Assembly: GCA_963824475.1 (NCBI GenBank)
Contig: CAWGPR010000003.1
Coordinates: 1 to 64,000 of the forward strand
Source: Roseiarcus sp963824475
GTDB lineage: Bacteria > Pseudomonadota > Alphaproteobacteria > Rhizobiales > Beijerinckiaceae
Length of the DNA stretch: 64,000 nt
Direction of reading: 5' to 3'
Part shown: positions 1 to 7,829 of the stretch, piece by piece
How the letters are laid out: each line of letters opens with the position of its first letter
Position numbering within the stretch: the stretch's first letter is position 1
The notes under the pieces: model-generated
Seen by the model: the letters and a program-made list of their open reading frames with translations, nothing else
Databases searched by the model: none
What the model was told of the DNA's origin: nothing
Program-made: the position numbers and the translations under genes

Positions 1-421
1 GCGGTCGGTATCCGAACGACCCCGATTGGAAGTCCGCCTCGAAGATCGGTTCCAATATGAGCTTGAGCGCACCCTGCGCCACGCGGTCGCGGATCGCAGG
101 AATAGAAAGGACGCGGACCTTGCCGCCATCCTTCGGGATTTCCTGCCTCCGGGCCGGCAACGGCGCATAGGAGCGCCCGACCAGTTCGTCCGCGATCTGC
201 TCAAGGAAAGCCTCTACGCCCTGCGCTTCGATAGCCTCGAAGGTCACCCCGTCACTTCCCGGAGCCCCATCGTTCCTTTTGGCCAGCGCATACGCCTCGC
301 GTAGCGTTTCCAGCTTGCAGACATGGACGTACAATCCCCAGAACTTCCAGGACGTCTCAGCCTTCGCCTTGACGTATATTCTCCGCCTCAGGTCCTGCAA
401 ATCGATGGACGCCTTTGTCAT
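1..421 (-). CDS. ltrA: Group II intron reverse transcriptase/maturase, N-terminal part
   Basis: The frame opens at an ATG (complement of 419-421) and stays open for 140 codons to the window edge. It begins MTKASIDLQDLRRRIYVKAK and contains the RT-0/RT-1 signatures NDGAPGSDGVTFEAIE, the lysine-proline block IPKDGG, and LEPIFEADFQSGSFGYRP at the edge. These are typical of intron-encoded proteins that copy and splice their host intron. The catalytic YADD box lies outside the window. It differs clearly from the two other intron proteins here, so this is a separate intron lineage. Start choice rests on the first ATG before the conserved block. Confidence 0.85.
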   Translation of the reverse strand, partial: MTKASIDLQDLRRRIYVKAKAETSWKFWGLYVHVCKLETLREAYALAKRNDGAPGSDGVTFEAIEAQGVEAFLEQIADELVGRSYAPLPARRQEIPKDGGKVRVLSIPAIRDRVAQGALKLILEPIFEADFQSGSFGYRP

Positions 422-935
422 CTCGTCCTTGCCTTCCTTGTGATCGGAGACTTTACAAACAGCAGGGCTCCTTCGCTCCACGGGCGTTACCCCGCCTCAC
501 CGCTACTGCGAACCCATCCGTCACCCTCTCGCCTTCGATCGACTTCCCGGTTGAGCCGGTTATACGATCAACCCTGCTCCGGCGATTTCGCGCCGGGACG
601 AGGAGGGCTTCTCCAGTTGCTCGGCATGTCCTTGCCACCGTGCTGTCGCTTCCACCCCGCCGAAGTGAAGGAGCCGCTTCGGTCAGATTTCGGCTCCCCA
701 TGCTGCCTTCGCCCTCCAGTTGCGGGCTCGGCCTTCGGGGCTACGCATTTTCGAGGCCACATTCGCGTTTACTTTCATTACGGCCCGGCGGCTCGTCGTC
801 TCCCCGAGGGAGACGTTGTCGATAGGCTTCAGAGTCTTGGTTTCCCGCCACCCTGCTATCCAAACTACGGGGCTTCTGACTCTTGCCCCGGCAGGCCTTT
901 CTCCTGCTGAACATGCCAGCCTTCGCTGGACACAC
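1..935 (-). mobile_element. Group II intron 1 (3' part lies outside the window)
   Basis: The minus strand carries the 5' portion of a retroelement: about 510 nt of non-coding, structured DNA (935 down to 422) followed by a reverse transcriptase reading frame that runs off the window edge. A GTGTG, matching the group II 5' consensus GUGYG, lies at 935-931 directly after domain V of the neighbouring intron. The spacing from there to the reading frame is normal for domains I-III. The 5' boundary is inferred. Domain V of this intron is beyond the window. Confidence 0.7.
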
Positions 936-967
936 AACCGGACGTGCGGATTGCCCGCATCCGGCTC
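936..967 (-). other. Group II intron domain V (intron 2)
   Basis: Read on the minus strand, the block begins GAGCCGGATGCGG, has a GCAA (GNRA) tetraloop, and returns through TCCGCACGTCCGGTT. This is the conserved catalytic hairpin of group II introns, 13 nt after the stop codon of the intron protein. The base expected to close the helix (C) is a G, which coincides with the possible start of intron 1. Confidence 0.85.
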
Positions 968-980
968 TCGGACAAAGACC

Positions 981-2312
981 TCACGCCTTCGTCCACGACA
1001 CGTCGTGCCCAAGCCGGCTCAGGCGTACGAGCCCGAAGTGCCCGTAGAGGTGCGAGAGTGGATAGCTCCCGCCCCTTCGCCGCCTGACTTTGTGCTTGGA
1101 GCGCAACCACCGGCGCACCCGCGCCGCCGCGTAGGCGTCAAGCGCCCGATACGCCTTGCTGAAAGCGCCTACCGAAAAGTAGTTCGCCCATCCGCGCAGC
1201 ATGCGGTTCACTTTGCCCACCAGCGTCGTGGTCTCTTGCCATGTGCACGATCGCTCGGTCAGCGCGTGGATTTTCTCGACCGCGCGCTGAATGCTCTTCT
1301 TTGATGGCCGGTAGCCGATACGGGCTTGGCCGGTCCTCGCCGAATACATCCGCCCGAACGTGTACCCCAGAAAGTCGAACTCACTCTCCGGCACTTTGCA
1401 GACGCGCGTCTTTTCCTCGTTCACCGTCAGCCTCAGCTTGCCCATGATCTCCCGCAGTCGTTCCAAGGCTTCTTCGCCTTTGCCCCTTCTGCACAGGATC
1501 ACGAGGTCGTCGGCGTAGGTCACGAGCCGCGTGCCGAGGGTTCGCTCGAGCCCGAACATCTTCCATCCCAGCACGAACCGGCGCATGTAAATATTAGCCA
1601 GCAGCGGTGAGATGGGTGAGCCCTGCGGGATGCCGCGCCGCCTGTCCCGCGCCTCGGTCGTGCGTGTCTTCCGACCGCGATTGTCGGTTTCTTCCACCGG
1701 GCAGTCCAGCCACATCCTGATCAGATGCAGCACGCGCCGATCAACGATCCGGCGCGATACCGACTTCAAAAGCTCGGCATGGGGAATGCTCCCGAAGTAG
1801 TCCGCGAGGTCGGCGTCCACAACTTCCGGATGGCCGCGAAACAGCAGCTCTTCCACCTCGATCACCGCCTGTTGGGCGTTTCGCCCGGGACGGTAGCCGT
1901 AGAGTTCCGATGGGAGGTCGGCTTCGAAGATCGGCTCCAGCACCAGCATCGCTACTGTCATGCAGACCCGATCCCGCAAGGTTGAGATGCCCAGCGGCCT
2001 GAGTTTGCCGTTGGCCTTCGGTATGTACACGCGTCTGATTGGATCCGGTCGGTAAGTCTCCTGCCTGAGCGCGAGCGCCAGTTCGCCCAGCCATCGCTCG
2101 ACCCCATACGCCTCGACGGCCTCGAAGTCCTGACGGTCCACGCCCGGCGCGCCCTTGTTGGAGCGGCACTGGGCATAGGCATGCGCCAGAATGTCCTCGC
2201 GGCTGATCTTGTCGTAGAGGGCGTAGAAGCGATAGCCGGGTTCTGCCTTCGCTTTCGCGTGCAACGCCGTCTGCAGTTTCTGAACGCTGTCCGGAGTTGA
2301 TAGGTCGCCCAA
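981..2312 (-). CDS. ltrA: Group II intron reverse transcriptase/maturase, full length
   Basis: The 443-residue protein promotes splicing and retrohoming of its intron. Visible motifs are RSNKGAPGVDRQDFEAVE near residue 50, YGYRPGRNAQQAV near 140, GIPQGSPISPLLANIYM near 230, the catalytic YADD near 268, and the maturase (GIIM) segment near 370 (LRGWANYFSVG). No internal stop or frameshift is present, so this copy may still be active as a protein although its RNA looks 5'-truncated. The start is a TTG at 2312 preceded by GGAG. An ATG is not available in a suitable place. Confidence 0.9.
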   Translation of the reverse strand: MGDLSTPDSVQKLQTALHAKAKAEPGYRFYALYDKISREDILAHAYAQCRSNKGAPGVDRQDFEAVEAYGVERWLGELALALRQETYRPDPIRRVYIPKANGKLRPLGISTLRDRVCMTVAMLVLEPIFEADLPSELYGYRPGRNAQQAVIEVEELLFRGHPEVVDADLADYFGSIPHAELLKSVSRRIVDRRVLHLIRMWLDCPVEETDNRGRKTRTTEARDRRRGIPQGSPISPLLANIYMRRFVLGWKMFGLERTLGTRLVTYADDLVILCRRGKGEEALERLREIMGKLRLTVNEEKTRVCKVPESEFDFLGYTFGRMYSARTGQARIGYRPSKKSIQRAVEKIHALTERSCTWQETTTLVGKVNRMLRGWANYFSVGAFSKAYRALDAYAAARVRRWLRSKHKVRRRRGGSYPLSHLYGHFGLVRLSRLGHDVSWTKA

Positions 2313-2699
2313 TCTCCAGGTCCCTCACTACGTCTTGCGTCTGTCTTGAACTGAGGCCCCTTCCCTCCCCCGGCGTTACCCGGCTTCAGCGGTACTGCGA
2401 ACCTCTCCGCCACCCCACAGCGCCCAGCCTCTCCCTCGCGGGCGTCTGGTTGGTCATCCCTGACCGCGCTTTGGGGCTTCCCGTGTTGCGCGCGCTTTCC
2501 TTGTGTACGTGCTGCCGCCAGTACCCCGGTGCAGCGAACTGGGCGTCGTCTTCGCTCATCTCGCCCAGCCGTATCAGCCTTCCCCGAAAACGTCGTCGGG
2601 TCGGCCTGCACATCGTCCTTTTCGAGATCCCATGAGGCGGTGGTGGCGACCGGCGATTTGGGAGCATGAGGTCGCTTACCGCTCACTCTGGAGGCGACT

Positions 2700-3866
2700 A
2701 TGCAATTTGTAGCTGATCAATCCGTAACACCGACGACGATCGAGGCCGATCTTTGCGCAATATTTGTCTCACTGGAACTGAGCCGATCGACCTGGCTGGC
2801 CACATCGCTGTCGCCAGGCCGCGGGGAGAAGATGTCAAAGCACAGCGTGGCCGCCGGGGATATCGCTGCGCTGCTGGCGCGCTTTTCGGAGCTCAGGAGG
2901 AAAGCGTGCGCGCGGACCGGAAAATCCTTCCCGATTATCGTCATTCAAGAAGCGGGGTTGGACGGCTTCTGGATTCACCGTGTCTTGCTGAGTGAAGGAA
3001 TTGAGAGCCATGTTGTCGATGCAGCCTCAATTGCGACTTCGCGCCGGCGGCGTCGGGCCAAGACAGACAGGATCGATGGCGAAACTTTGCTTCGCGCGAT
3101 GCTCGCCCACAAGCGCGGCGAACCGCGGGTCTGTTCGATGGTTCGGGCGCCAACGCCTGAAGATGAAGACCGCCGCCGGATTTGCCGTGAGCGTAAGGTG
3201 CTGATCATGGAACGGGTTCAGCACGTCAACCGGATCAAAGGATTGCTCTTCTCTCAGGGCGCATCCGGGTATGAGCCGTTGCGTCGCGATCGGCGGGCGC
3301 GGCTGGATGCGCTCCAGACTGGCGATGGCCGTCGCTTGCCCCCACATCTCAAAGCCCAGGTTTGTCGAGAACTCGATCGGCTCGAATTGCTGCTCGAGCA
3401 GATCAAGGCTGTGGAGGCCGAGCGGGACGCGTCGCTCAACGCGGAACAAACCAAAGTGTCGGCCCCGCCGCCGATGTTGCTGGGTGTCCATGGCGTTGGG
3501 CCGGAGTTCGCTTCGGTCCTCTGGTCTGAGGGACTCTCCCGACACTTCGATAACCGCCGACAGGTCGCCGCTTATGCCGGCCTTGCCCCGACGCCTTGGC
3601 AAAGCGGGTCGGTCCATCACGAGCAGGGCATCTCGCAATCGGGCAACCCACGACTACGGACAACGATGATCCAGCTCGCCTGGCTTTGGCTACGCCATCA
3701 GCCCGGTTCGGCACTCACCCTCTGGTTCAAGGACCGAATGGAACGTAACGGCGGTCGTTGGCGCAAGACGACGATCGTGGCGCTGGCGCGAAAGCTGCTG
3801 GTCGCGCTCTGGAAATATGTGAGCGCTGGAGTCGTGATCGAAGGCGCCATGATTAGGCCTGCCTGA
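2700..3866 (+). CDS. IS110-family transposase (DEDD recombinase)
   Basis: The 388-residue protein has the two-domain layout of IS110-type recombinases. An N-terminal RuvC-like DEDD domain includes VIQEAGLDGFWIHR and AKTDRIDGETLLRAM around residues 80-140. A central coiled region follows. The C-terminal transposase_20 domain has LLGVHGVGPEFASVLWSEGL near 260 and the serine-containing block HEQGISQSGNPRLRTTM near 310. These enzymes move DNA through an RNA-guided (bridge RNA) mechanism, without a DDE active site. The reading frame is intact. ATG at 2700 is taken as start; an internal ATG near 2832 is the alternative. Confidence 0.9.
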   Translation: MQFVADQSVTPTTIEADLCAIFVSLELSRSTWLATSLSPGRGEKMSKHSVAAGDIAALLARFSELRRKACARTGKSFPIIVIQEAGLDGFWIHRVLLSEGIESHVVDAASIATSRRRRRAKTDRIDGETLLRAMLAHKRGEPRVCSMVRAPTPEDEDRRRICRERKVLIMERVQHVNRIKGLLFSQGASGYEPLRRDRRARLDALQTGDGRRLPPHLKAQVCRELDRLELLLEQIKAVEAERDASLNAEQTKVSAPPPMLLGVHGVGPEFASVLWSEGLSRHFDNRRQVAAYAGLAPTPWQSGSVHHEQGISQSGNPRLRTTMIQLAWLWLRHQPGSALTLWFKDRMERNGGRWRKTTIVALARKLLVALWKYVSAGVVIEGAMIRPA

Positions 3867-4195
3867 CGATAGCCCGTCTTCCACGCATCCAATACCGTAA
3901 TCCTCAGGACCTGATCAGTCCTGACGGATCCAGGTGGACGAACCGAAGCAAGCCGTGGCCTGAAACGCCGTTTGCGAGAAAGGTTCTCGTCTTCCTGAGC
4001 CCTGCCCGCCGCAAGCGGGATGTTGGTGCAGCCGTCGCAAACGGCGACCGTATGTGAGGTTGATCGTGCTCGGAAACGAGCCGCGTCACGCAAGCGGGCT
4101 CAGAACCTCGGATGCCGGACAATCAACCGCTGGAGACTGATCACCCAGAAACGACAAACTTGACTCCCACCTGCTCATGTGAGGCTTGCTCGGCG
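3867..4195 (+). other. Non-coding 3' flank of the IS110 element, candidate bridge-RNA region
   Basis: No convincing gene lies here. The DNA is rich in short hairpins on the plus strand, for example CCCGCCGCAAGCGGG near 4006-4020 and GCTCGGAAACGAGC near 4068-4082. IS110 relatives of the IS1111 group carry their guide (bridge) RNA downstream of the recombinase gene, and this is the only sizeable non-coding part of the element. Assignment is by position and foldability only. Confidence 0.4.
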
Positions 4196-4199
4196 TATC

Positions 4200-4270
4200 G
4201 CGGTAGGGACGCTCATTGCTGAGCGCCCCCCGCACAGATCCGGACGGGCCCAATTCGGGCATCCGGCTCC
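4200..4270 (-). other. Group II intron domains V and VI (intron 3)
   Basis: Domain V runs from 4270 to about 4237 on the minus strand (GAGCCGGATGCCC, loop GAAT, TGGGCCCGTCCGGATC). It is followed by a domain VI-like hairpin (GGGCGCTCAGCAATGAGCGTC). The apical loop GAAT is not a GNRA tetraloop, unlike the GCAA of intron 2, which may weaken the tertiary contact normally made by this loop. Confidence 0.75.
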
Positions 4271-4519
4271 TACCTCGGGTGTTTGACGTCAAAGCGCACG
4301 TCGGGCCAAGGATGAAGGATATGCGGCTGGGGGAGCCAGTCATCGGCGAGCTTCGTCATACGCTCCCATGTGAGGCCGTCTTTCTGGCTGCGTCGCCGAA
4401 GCGCTCGTCGCCAGAGGTCGGTCACGTAGTGCCGGAACGCGGAGAGCGCCCTGCTGTTGGTCGGGACTGCGTAATAAGCAAAGTGCCCTGTGACGACCTG
4501 CTTCAACCACCGGCCCTGG
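4270..4519 (-). pseudogene. ltrA: C-terminal maturase fragment of intron 3 protein (separated by IS630)
   Basis: This frame encodes the end of a group II intron maturase: GRWLKQVVTGHFAYYAVPTN, then an arginine-rich LWRRALRRRSQKDG and WERMTKLADDWLPQPHILHP. It is the direct continuation of the frame ending RRRMHQPIP at 5602. Joining the two across the IS630 element with one TA copy gives MHQPIPSQGRWLKQVV without a shift. The frame stops at KHPR; related proteins usually read on (W-E-P-...) through domain V, so a TGG to TAG change may have shortened the tail by about 18 residues. Confidence 0.85.
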
Positions 4520-4535
4520 CTAGAGCGGAATCCGT

Positions 4536-5066
4536 TCAGGTTGTGTTGAGGGCTTGGAGTTCGCCGGGATCATACCCGCAGGCCTCGAAATAGTTTTCGC
4601 ATTCGGCCGGCTTGAAGAGAGCGGCGCAGCCCTCCAGGATAGCAAGAAGTCCGACAACGGTGCGCTCGGCCAATTTTCGCAGCGCGCTTTTCAGTTTGGA
4701 AATCGCCATCTCGATGGGGTTGAAGTCCGGGCTGTATGGCGGCAGGTATCGTACCGTGCAGTTTTTCCTGGCCAGGATTTCCGCCACTCTCGGGCTTTTG
4801 TGAGCCTTGAGATTGTCGAGCACGACGATGTCGCCTTCCTCCAAAGTCGGCAGGAGATGGTGCTCGAGCCAGGCTTCGAACGTCTCGGCGTTCATGGCGT
4901 GGTCGTAGGCCTTGGGCGCGATGACGCCTCTCAGGCGCAGGCCGAATACGAAGGTGATCGCTTTGTAATGCCCATGCGGAACACCGCAGCGCAGACGTTG
5001 GCCGCGCCGGCGCCGGCCGAAGCGGCGCGCCATGCTGGTCGTCGCCGCCGTCTCATCGACGAACAC
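4536..5066 (-). CDS. IS630-family transposase, catalytic part (orfB)
   Basis: This 176-residue frame carries the DDE catalytic core: FVDETAATTSMARRFGRR (first Asp), VVLDNLKAHKSPRV (second Asp), and YSPDFNPIEMAISKLK (final Glu). It lacks its own DNA-binding domain and no good ribosome site precedes its ATG. It continues in the -1 phase the protein begun by the upstream frame: translation after a -1 slip at 5161-5167 gives KSAHASEQGRPDVLERRR and leads without a stop into LKLVFVDET. The functional product is therefore probably the fused OrfAB. Confidence 0.85.
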   Translation of the reverse strand: MFVDETAATTSMARRFGRRRRGQRLRCGVPHGHYKAITFVFGLRLRGVIAPKAYDHAMNAETFEAWLEHHLLPTLEEGDIVVLDNLKAHKSPRVAEILARKNCTVRYLPPYSPDFNPIEMAISKLKSALRKLAERTVVGLLAILEGCAALFKPAECENYFEACGYDPGELQALNTT

Positions 5067-5071
5067 CAGTT

Positions 5072-5509
5072 TCAGCGGATCGAGATCGAGTTGACAGTCG
5101 AACCATCGCCGTCGCCGCTCAAGGACGTCCGGGCGGCCCTGCTCACTCGCGTGCGCGGACTTTTTTTAAACGTGATGTCGTGGCGGTCGAAAAAGCGCCA
5201 GATCATAGACGGCGACACCTTCTCGCCTCGCGCACGCTCCAGACGGTCGCAGATTTCGTTGAGCGTAAGGTCAGGCTCGCGCCGATGAAGGCGAAGCAGG
5301 AAATCCGTGTGGGCCTCGACGCGCTGCGAACGCGTGTCGCCGCCCATCGGCAACGGCGCGTAGCTGCCGCGCTCGCGCAACGCCGCCACCCAACGAATCG
5401 CGCTGGAAAAGCTCACCCCGAACCGCTGCGCCGCCGCACGGCAGCTCATGCCTTCCTCGCGAACCGCCGAAACCACCCGCTTGCGCAAATCCACCGACAA
5501 GGGCCCCAT
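5072..5509 (-). CDS. IS630-family transposase, N-terminal DNA-binding part (orfA)
   Basis: From the ATG at 5509 (MGPLSVDLRKRVVSAVREEG) the frame encodes the helix-turn-helix region typical of IS630 transposases (SCRAAAQRFGVSFSSAIRWV), followed by the LTLNEICDRLERARGEKVSP segment. It runs to 5072 in its own phase. A run of seven A on the minus strand (complement of 5161-5167), just after codons for DITFKK, is a plausible slippery site for programmed -1 frameshifting into orfB. A simple deletion mutation is the alternative. Confidence 0.8.
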   Translation of the reverse strand: MGPLSVDLRKRVVSAVREEGMSCRAAAQRFGVSFSSAIRWVAALRERGSYAPLPMGGDTRSQRVEAHTDFLLRLHRREPDLTLNEICDRLERARGEKVSPSMIWRFFDRHDITFKKSPRTRVSRAARTSLSGDGDGSTVNSISIR

Positions 5510-5601
5510 CCCGCGCCGCCTCCGATTCGGCGCACCCCAAGAATCACATTTCCAGCGCGTTGGGAACACCGCACGATTCAACCCGGCCGGAAACCGCTCT
5601 A

Positions 5602-6881
5602 GGGATGGGTTGATGCATTCGACGCCGTAGCTCCGCCTTGATGTCCTTCAGCTTCGCACGCATGCGGTCGCGTCGGGTCTTCCGGTGGAGTTGGAAGGAT
5701 CCCTGGCGGGATTTGCCGCAAATGAAGTTGAAGCCCAAGAACGCAAAGGTCTCCGGTTTGCCGAGCCCGCGTCGCTTGCGGTCGACCGCCGCAAAGCGGC
5801 CGAACTCAATCAGGCGGGTCTTGTCCGGGTGTAGCGTCAGCGCAAATTCCCCGAGCCTTTCGCGCATCGCGTCAAGGAAACGGCGTGCGTCGCCTTCACG
5901 CTCGAAGCCGACGACCAGATCGTCCGCGTAACGAACGACGATCATGTCGCCTTGAGCCTCCCGCCGTCTCCAGCGCTCAGCCCAAAGATCGAAACAGTAA
6001 TGCAGGTAGATGTTGGCGAGGAGCGGCGAAGTCACCGAACCTTGTCCTGTTCCCCTGTCATCGACCGTTACGATCCCATCTTCGAGGATGCCCGCCTTGA
6101 GCCACTTCTGGATCAGGCGGATGATGCGCTTGTCGCCGACCCTGTGTCCCAGGAAGCGAACCAGCCAGCTTTGGCTGACCGCCCCAAAGAAATTTTGGAT
6201 GTCGGCGTCAAGTATCCAGTTCACCTTCCGTATCTTGATCGCCGTCGATAGCGCGTCCAGCGCATCGTGTGGCCCTCGCCCGGGTCGGAACCCGTACGAG
6301 AAGCCGCAGAAGTCGCTTTCGTAGACAGCATTGAGCGCCATGACGGTTGCGCCCTGGACGATCTTGTCTTCCAGGGCGGCGATCGCGAGCGGCCGCTGCT
6401 TCCCGTCGGCCTTCGGTATGTACGTCCGGCGCGACGGTTGCGGTCGGTAAGCTCCCCGGTGGACCCGCTCTGCAAGAGCCTCAACCCTCGGTTCGAGGTC
6501 CGCCTCGTAGTCGTGCCACGTCACGCCATCCACGCCGGGGGCGGCTTTGCGCTTAAGCGCGTAGAACGCAGTCCGGAGCGTGTCGGGGTTGATGTGGTGG
6601 AGGAGCGCGGTGAACTGTCCCTTCTTCCTCCGCCTTGCGGCTTCTCGTACGCGGTCCAGCGCCTGGGTCACGCGCCCCCGGCTCTGGGTCCGGTGCGTGC
6701 TTTGCTGGTCCGCGTTCCCCTTGGTCCCCGGTCTTGGCTCCGCCGGCTCCTGAGCCAGTCGCCCGGCTTCGTTCGTCGGCTTCGTTGCTACTATGCCGGA
6801 GTTCTGACTTCTCTGGATCGTGCATCGGCGGCTACGGCTCCTCACCTTCCCGCCGCGGACCATGTGACCAACAGGGCTCAT
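5602..6881 (-). pseudogene. ltrA: Group II intron 3 reverse transcriptase, N-terminal and catalytic part
   Basis: The frame holds the RT domain: AFYALKRKAAPGVDGVTWHD, YIPKADGKQRPLAIAALEDK, GFSYGFRPGRGPHDALDAL, GTGQGSVTSPLLANIYLHY, the catalytic VRYADDLVVGF, and FAFLGFNFICGKSRQG. It ends at RRRMHQPIP where the IS630 element begins; the maturase domain resumes at 4519. With the insertion in place the protein loses the X/D maturase region, so the intron should not splice or move on its own. The start is uncertain. The ATG at 6881 is offered; homologous proteins seem to begin near 6785, where this copy has ACG. Confidence 0.8.
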
Positions 6882-7829
6882 GGCCGATCCAGAGATCTCC
6901 CGGTTCCCGCGCAAGGAGCGTCCATACATGCCAGGGTCTAAGACCACGCCGGGTCGGTCGGGCGCTCGCGTTAGCGCGCCCGACCGTATTGCCTTCCGAT
7001 GAGTAAACGGCGTCGGCGCCCGGGATGACAACGGTTTCGCGGCTCGATGGCTGGCCTATATGCTCCCCTGCCGACGCTTCGCCGACGTCCTCGCGGACGT
7101 CTGCGCACGGCTCGGGGCCGATGTGGGTCGCTACTCCTTCATCGCAGTGGACTTTCACCACATACTCCTTGCCGGTCTCCCGGCGCACTTACTCGCGTTG
7201 CGGCCCGCACACTCGCGCCGTCACCTATACGTGACCACCTACACCGAAGGCTTCAGCCATTTCGTCACCTCCATGACTGCTCCGGTTGCTTCCGGCTGGA
7301 GCGTTCGCCGGGTGGGGCTTGCACCCACTGGAAAGCGCCGCCTTCTCACGGCGCACACGTTAAGCAGACATTTCCGATCGCGGCGGGGGATGTGCCCGCG
7401 ATCGTCAAGCGATCAACAATGCGCAGGCGAGGATCGTTCTCCTTCGCACCCGGATGCGGCGTGCAGGCGCTGGAGCTGAGCGCCGTCGCTACGAGGTAGC
7501 GGCGTTCGCGGCGGCAATAAGCCTCTCACAGGTTCGGCCGTTGTGGTTCTTTAGAAAGGTAATCCTGGGCCGTTCCCTCTGTGACGCGCGTCACAGACAA
7601 ACCGGCGATTCCTGTCATGGTTGCTTCGTCGTCTGTCGATTTAGGGAGCCGTAAGGGCTAAGCCGATAGGGGGGCGATTTTCGACAGGACGGGCGTGCCC
7701 AGAATTGGCAATGATGTTCGTTACGGCCCATGCCCTCGTAGGGCAGGAGAAAATTAATCACGACGAGGCTGTCGCAAGAATAGCGCGGTTCACCCATTTT
7801 GAACTAATCGCCAGTAGAGGAGTTATCCC
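6882..7829. other. Intron 3 5' RNA region, then about 470 bp intergenic DNA
   Basis: From 6882 to 7358 the minus strand is domain I-III RNA of intron 3. Reading frames there (for example on the plus strand at 7047-7499) are by-products of RNA structure. From 7359 to 7829 no gene is supported. The stretch contains a CRP-type palindrome (7580-7595) and the ribosome-binding site AGGAG just before the ATG at 7830. Confidence 0.6.
7580..7595. promoter_or_regulatory. Perfect CRP/FNR-type palindrome
   Basis: The sequence TGTGACGCGCGTCACA is a perfect 16-bp palindrome matching the CRP half-sites TGTGA-N6-TCACA. It lies about 235 bp upstream of the orphan gene at 7830 and in the exon flanking intron 3. 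Which promoter it serves, if any, is not visible. Confidence 0.45.

Larger units (their letters stand above)
936..2690 (-). mobile_element. Group II intron 2, apparently 5'-truncated at an IS110 element
   Basis: The element contains a complete reverse transcriptase (981-2312) and a recognisable domain V just after its stop. The non-coding region upstream of the reading frame is only about 380 nt before the IS110 transposase begins, against about 510-560 nt in the other two introns of this window. No GUGYG-like 5' end is visible there. The simplest reading is that the 5' end of domain I was lost when the IS110 element arrived or during later rearrangement. The 3' end is also unusual because intron 1 appears to start immediately after domain V. 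Confidence 0.65.
2691..4195 (+). mobile_element. IS110-family insertion sequence (boundaries approximate)
   Basis: The element consists of the DEDD transposase at 2700-3866 and about 330 bp of non-coding DNA after it. Elements of this family lack conventional terminal inverted repeats and target duplications, so the ends cannot be fixed by eye. The left edge is set where intron 2 sequence seems to stop, and the right edge where the 3' end of intron 3 begins. Confidence 0.6.
4521..5601 (-). mobile_element. IS630-type insertion sequence with TA target duplication
   Basis: The element is bounded by TA at 4521-4522 and TA at 5600-5601, the target duplication expected of the IS630/Tc1 superfamily. 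Terminal inverted repeats start TAGAGCGG on both ends (left TAGAGCGGAATCCGTTCAGG, right read inward TAGAGCGGTTTCCGGCCGGG). The transposase is on the minus strand in two overlapping phases. The insertion lies inside the maturase gene of intron 3, so it postdates the intron. Confidence 0.9.
4196..7358 (-). mobile_element. Group II intron 3, interrupted by an IS630-type element
   Basis: On the minus strand the intron starts with GTGTGCGCC at 7358, matching GUGYG. About 0.55 kb of domain I-III sequence follows, then the maturase frame, and it ends with domains V and VI at about 4270-4196. Removing the 1.08-kb insertion at 4521-5601 leaves roughly 2.1 kb, a normal size for a bacterial ORF-containing group II intron. 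The 3' end is estimated from the end of the domain VI-like hairpin (CCCTACCGCGAT) and may be off by a few bases. Confidence 0.75.

Noticed and set aside
323..1304. Overlapping frames on both strands between the first two intron proteins
   Set aside because: They fall within intron domains I-III and domain V and are explained by RNA, not protein, conservation.
1958..2686. 242-codon minus-strand frame overlapping the second intron protein
   Set aside because: Its first part is intron non-coding RNA and its second part is an out-of-frame reading of the reverse transcriptase.
2680..4160. CTGGAG-type similarity between the two flanks of the IS110 gene (near 2688 and 4132) as terminal repeats
   Set aside because: The match is short and in direct orientation, so it does not define the element ends.
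7047..7499. Plus-strand frames that resemble commonly annotated hypothetical proteins
   Set aside because: The DNA is the 5' RNA domain of group II intron 3 on the other strand (GTGTG start at 7358); conservation there reflects RNA structure.
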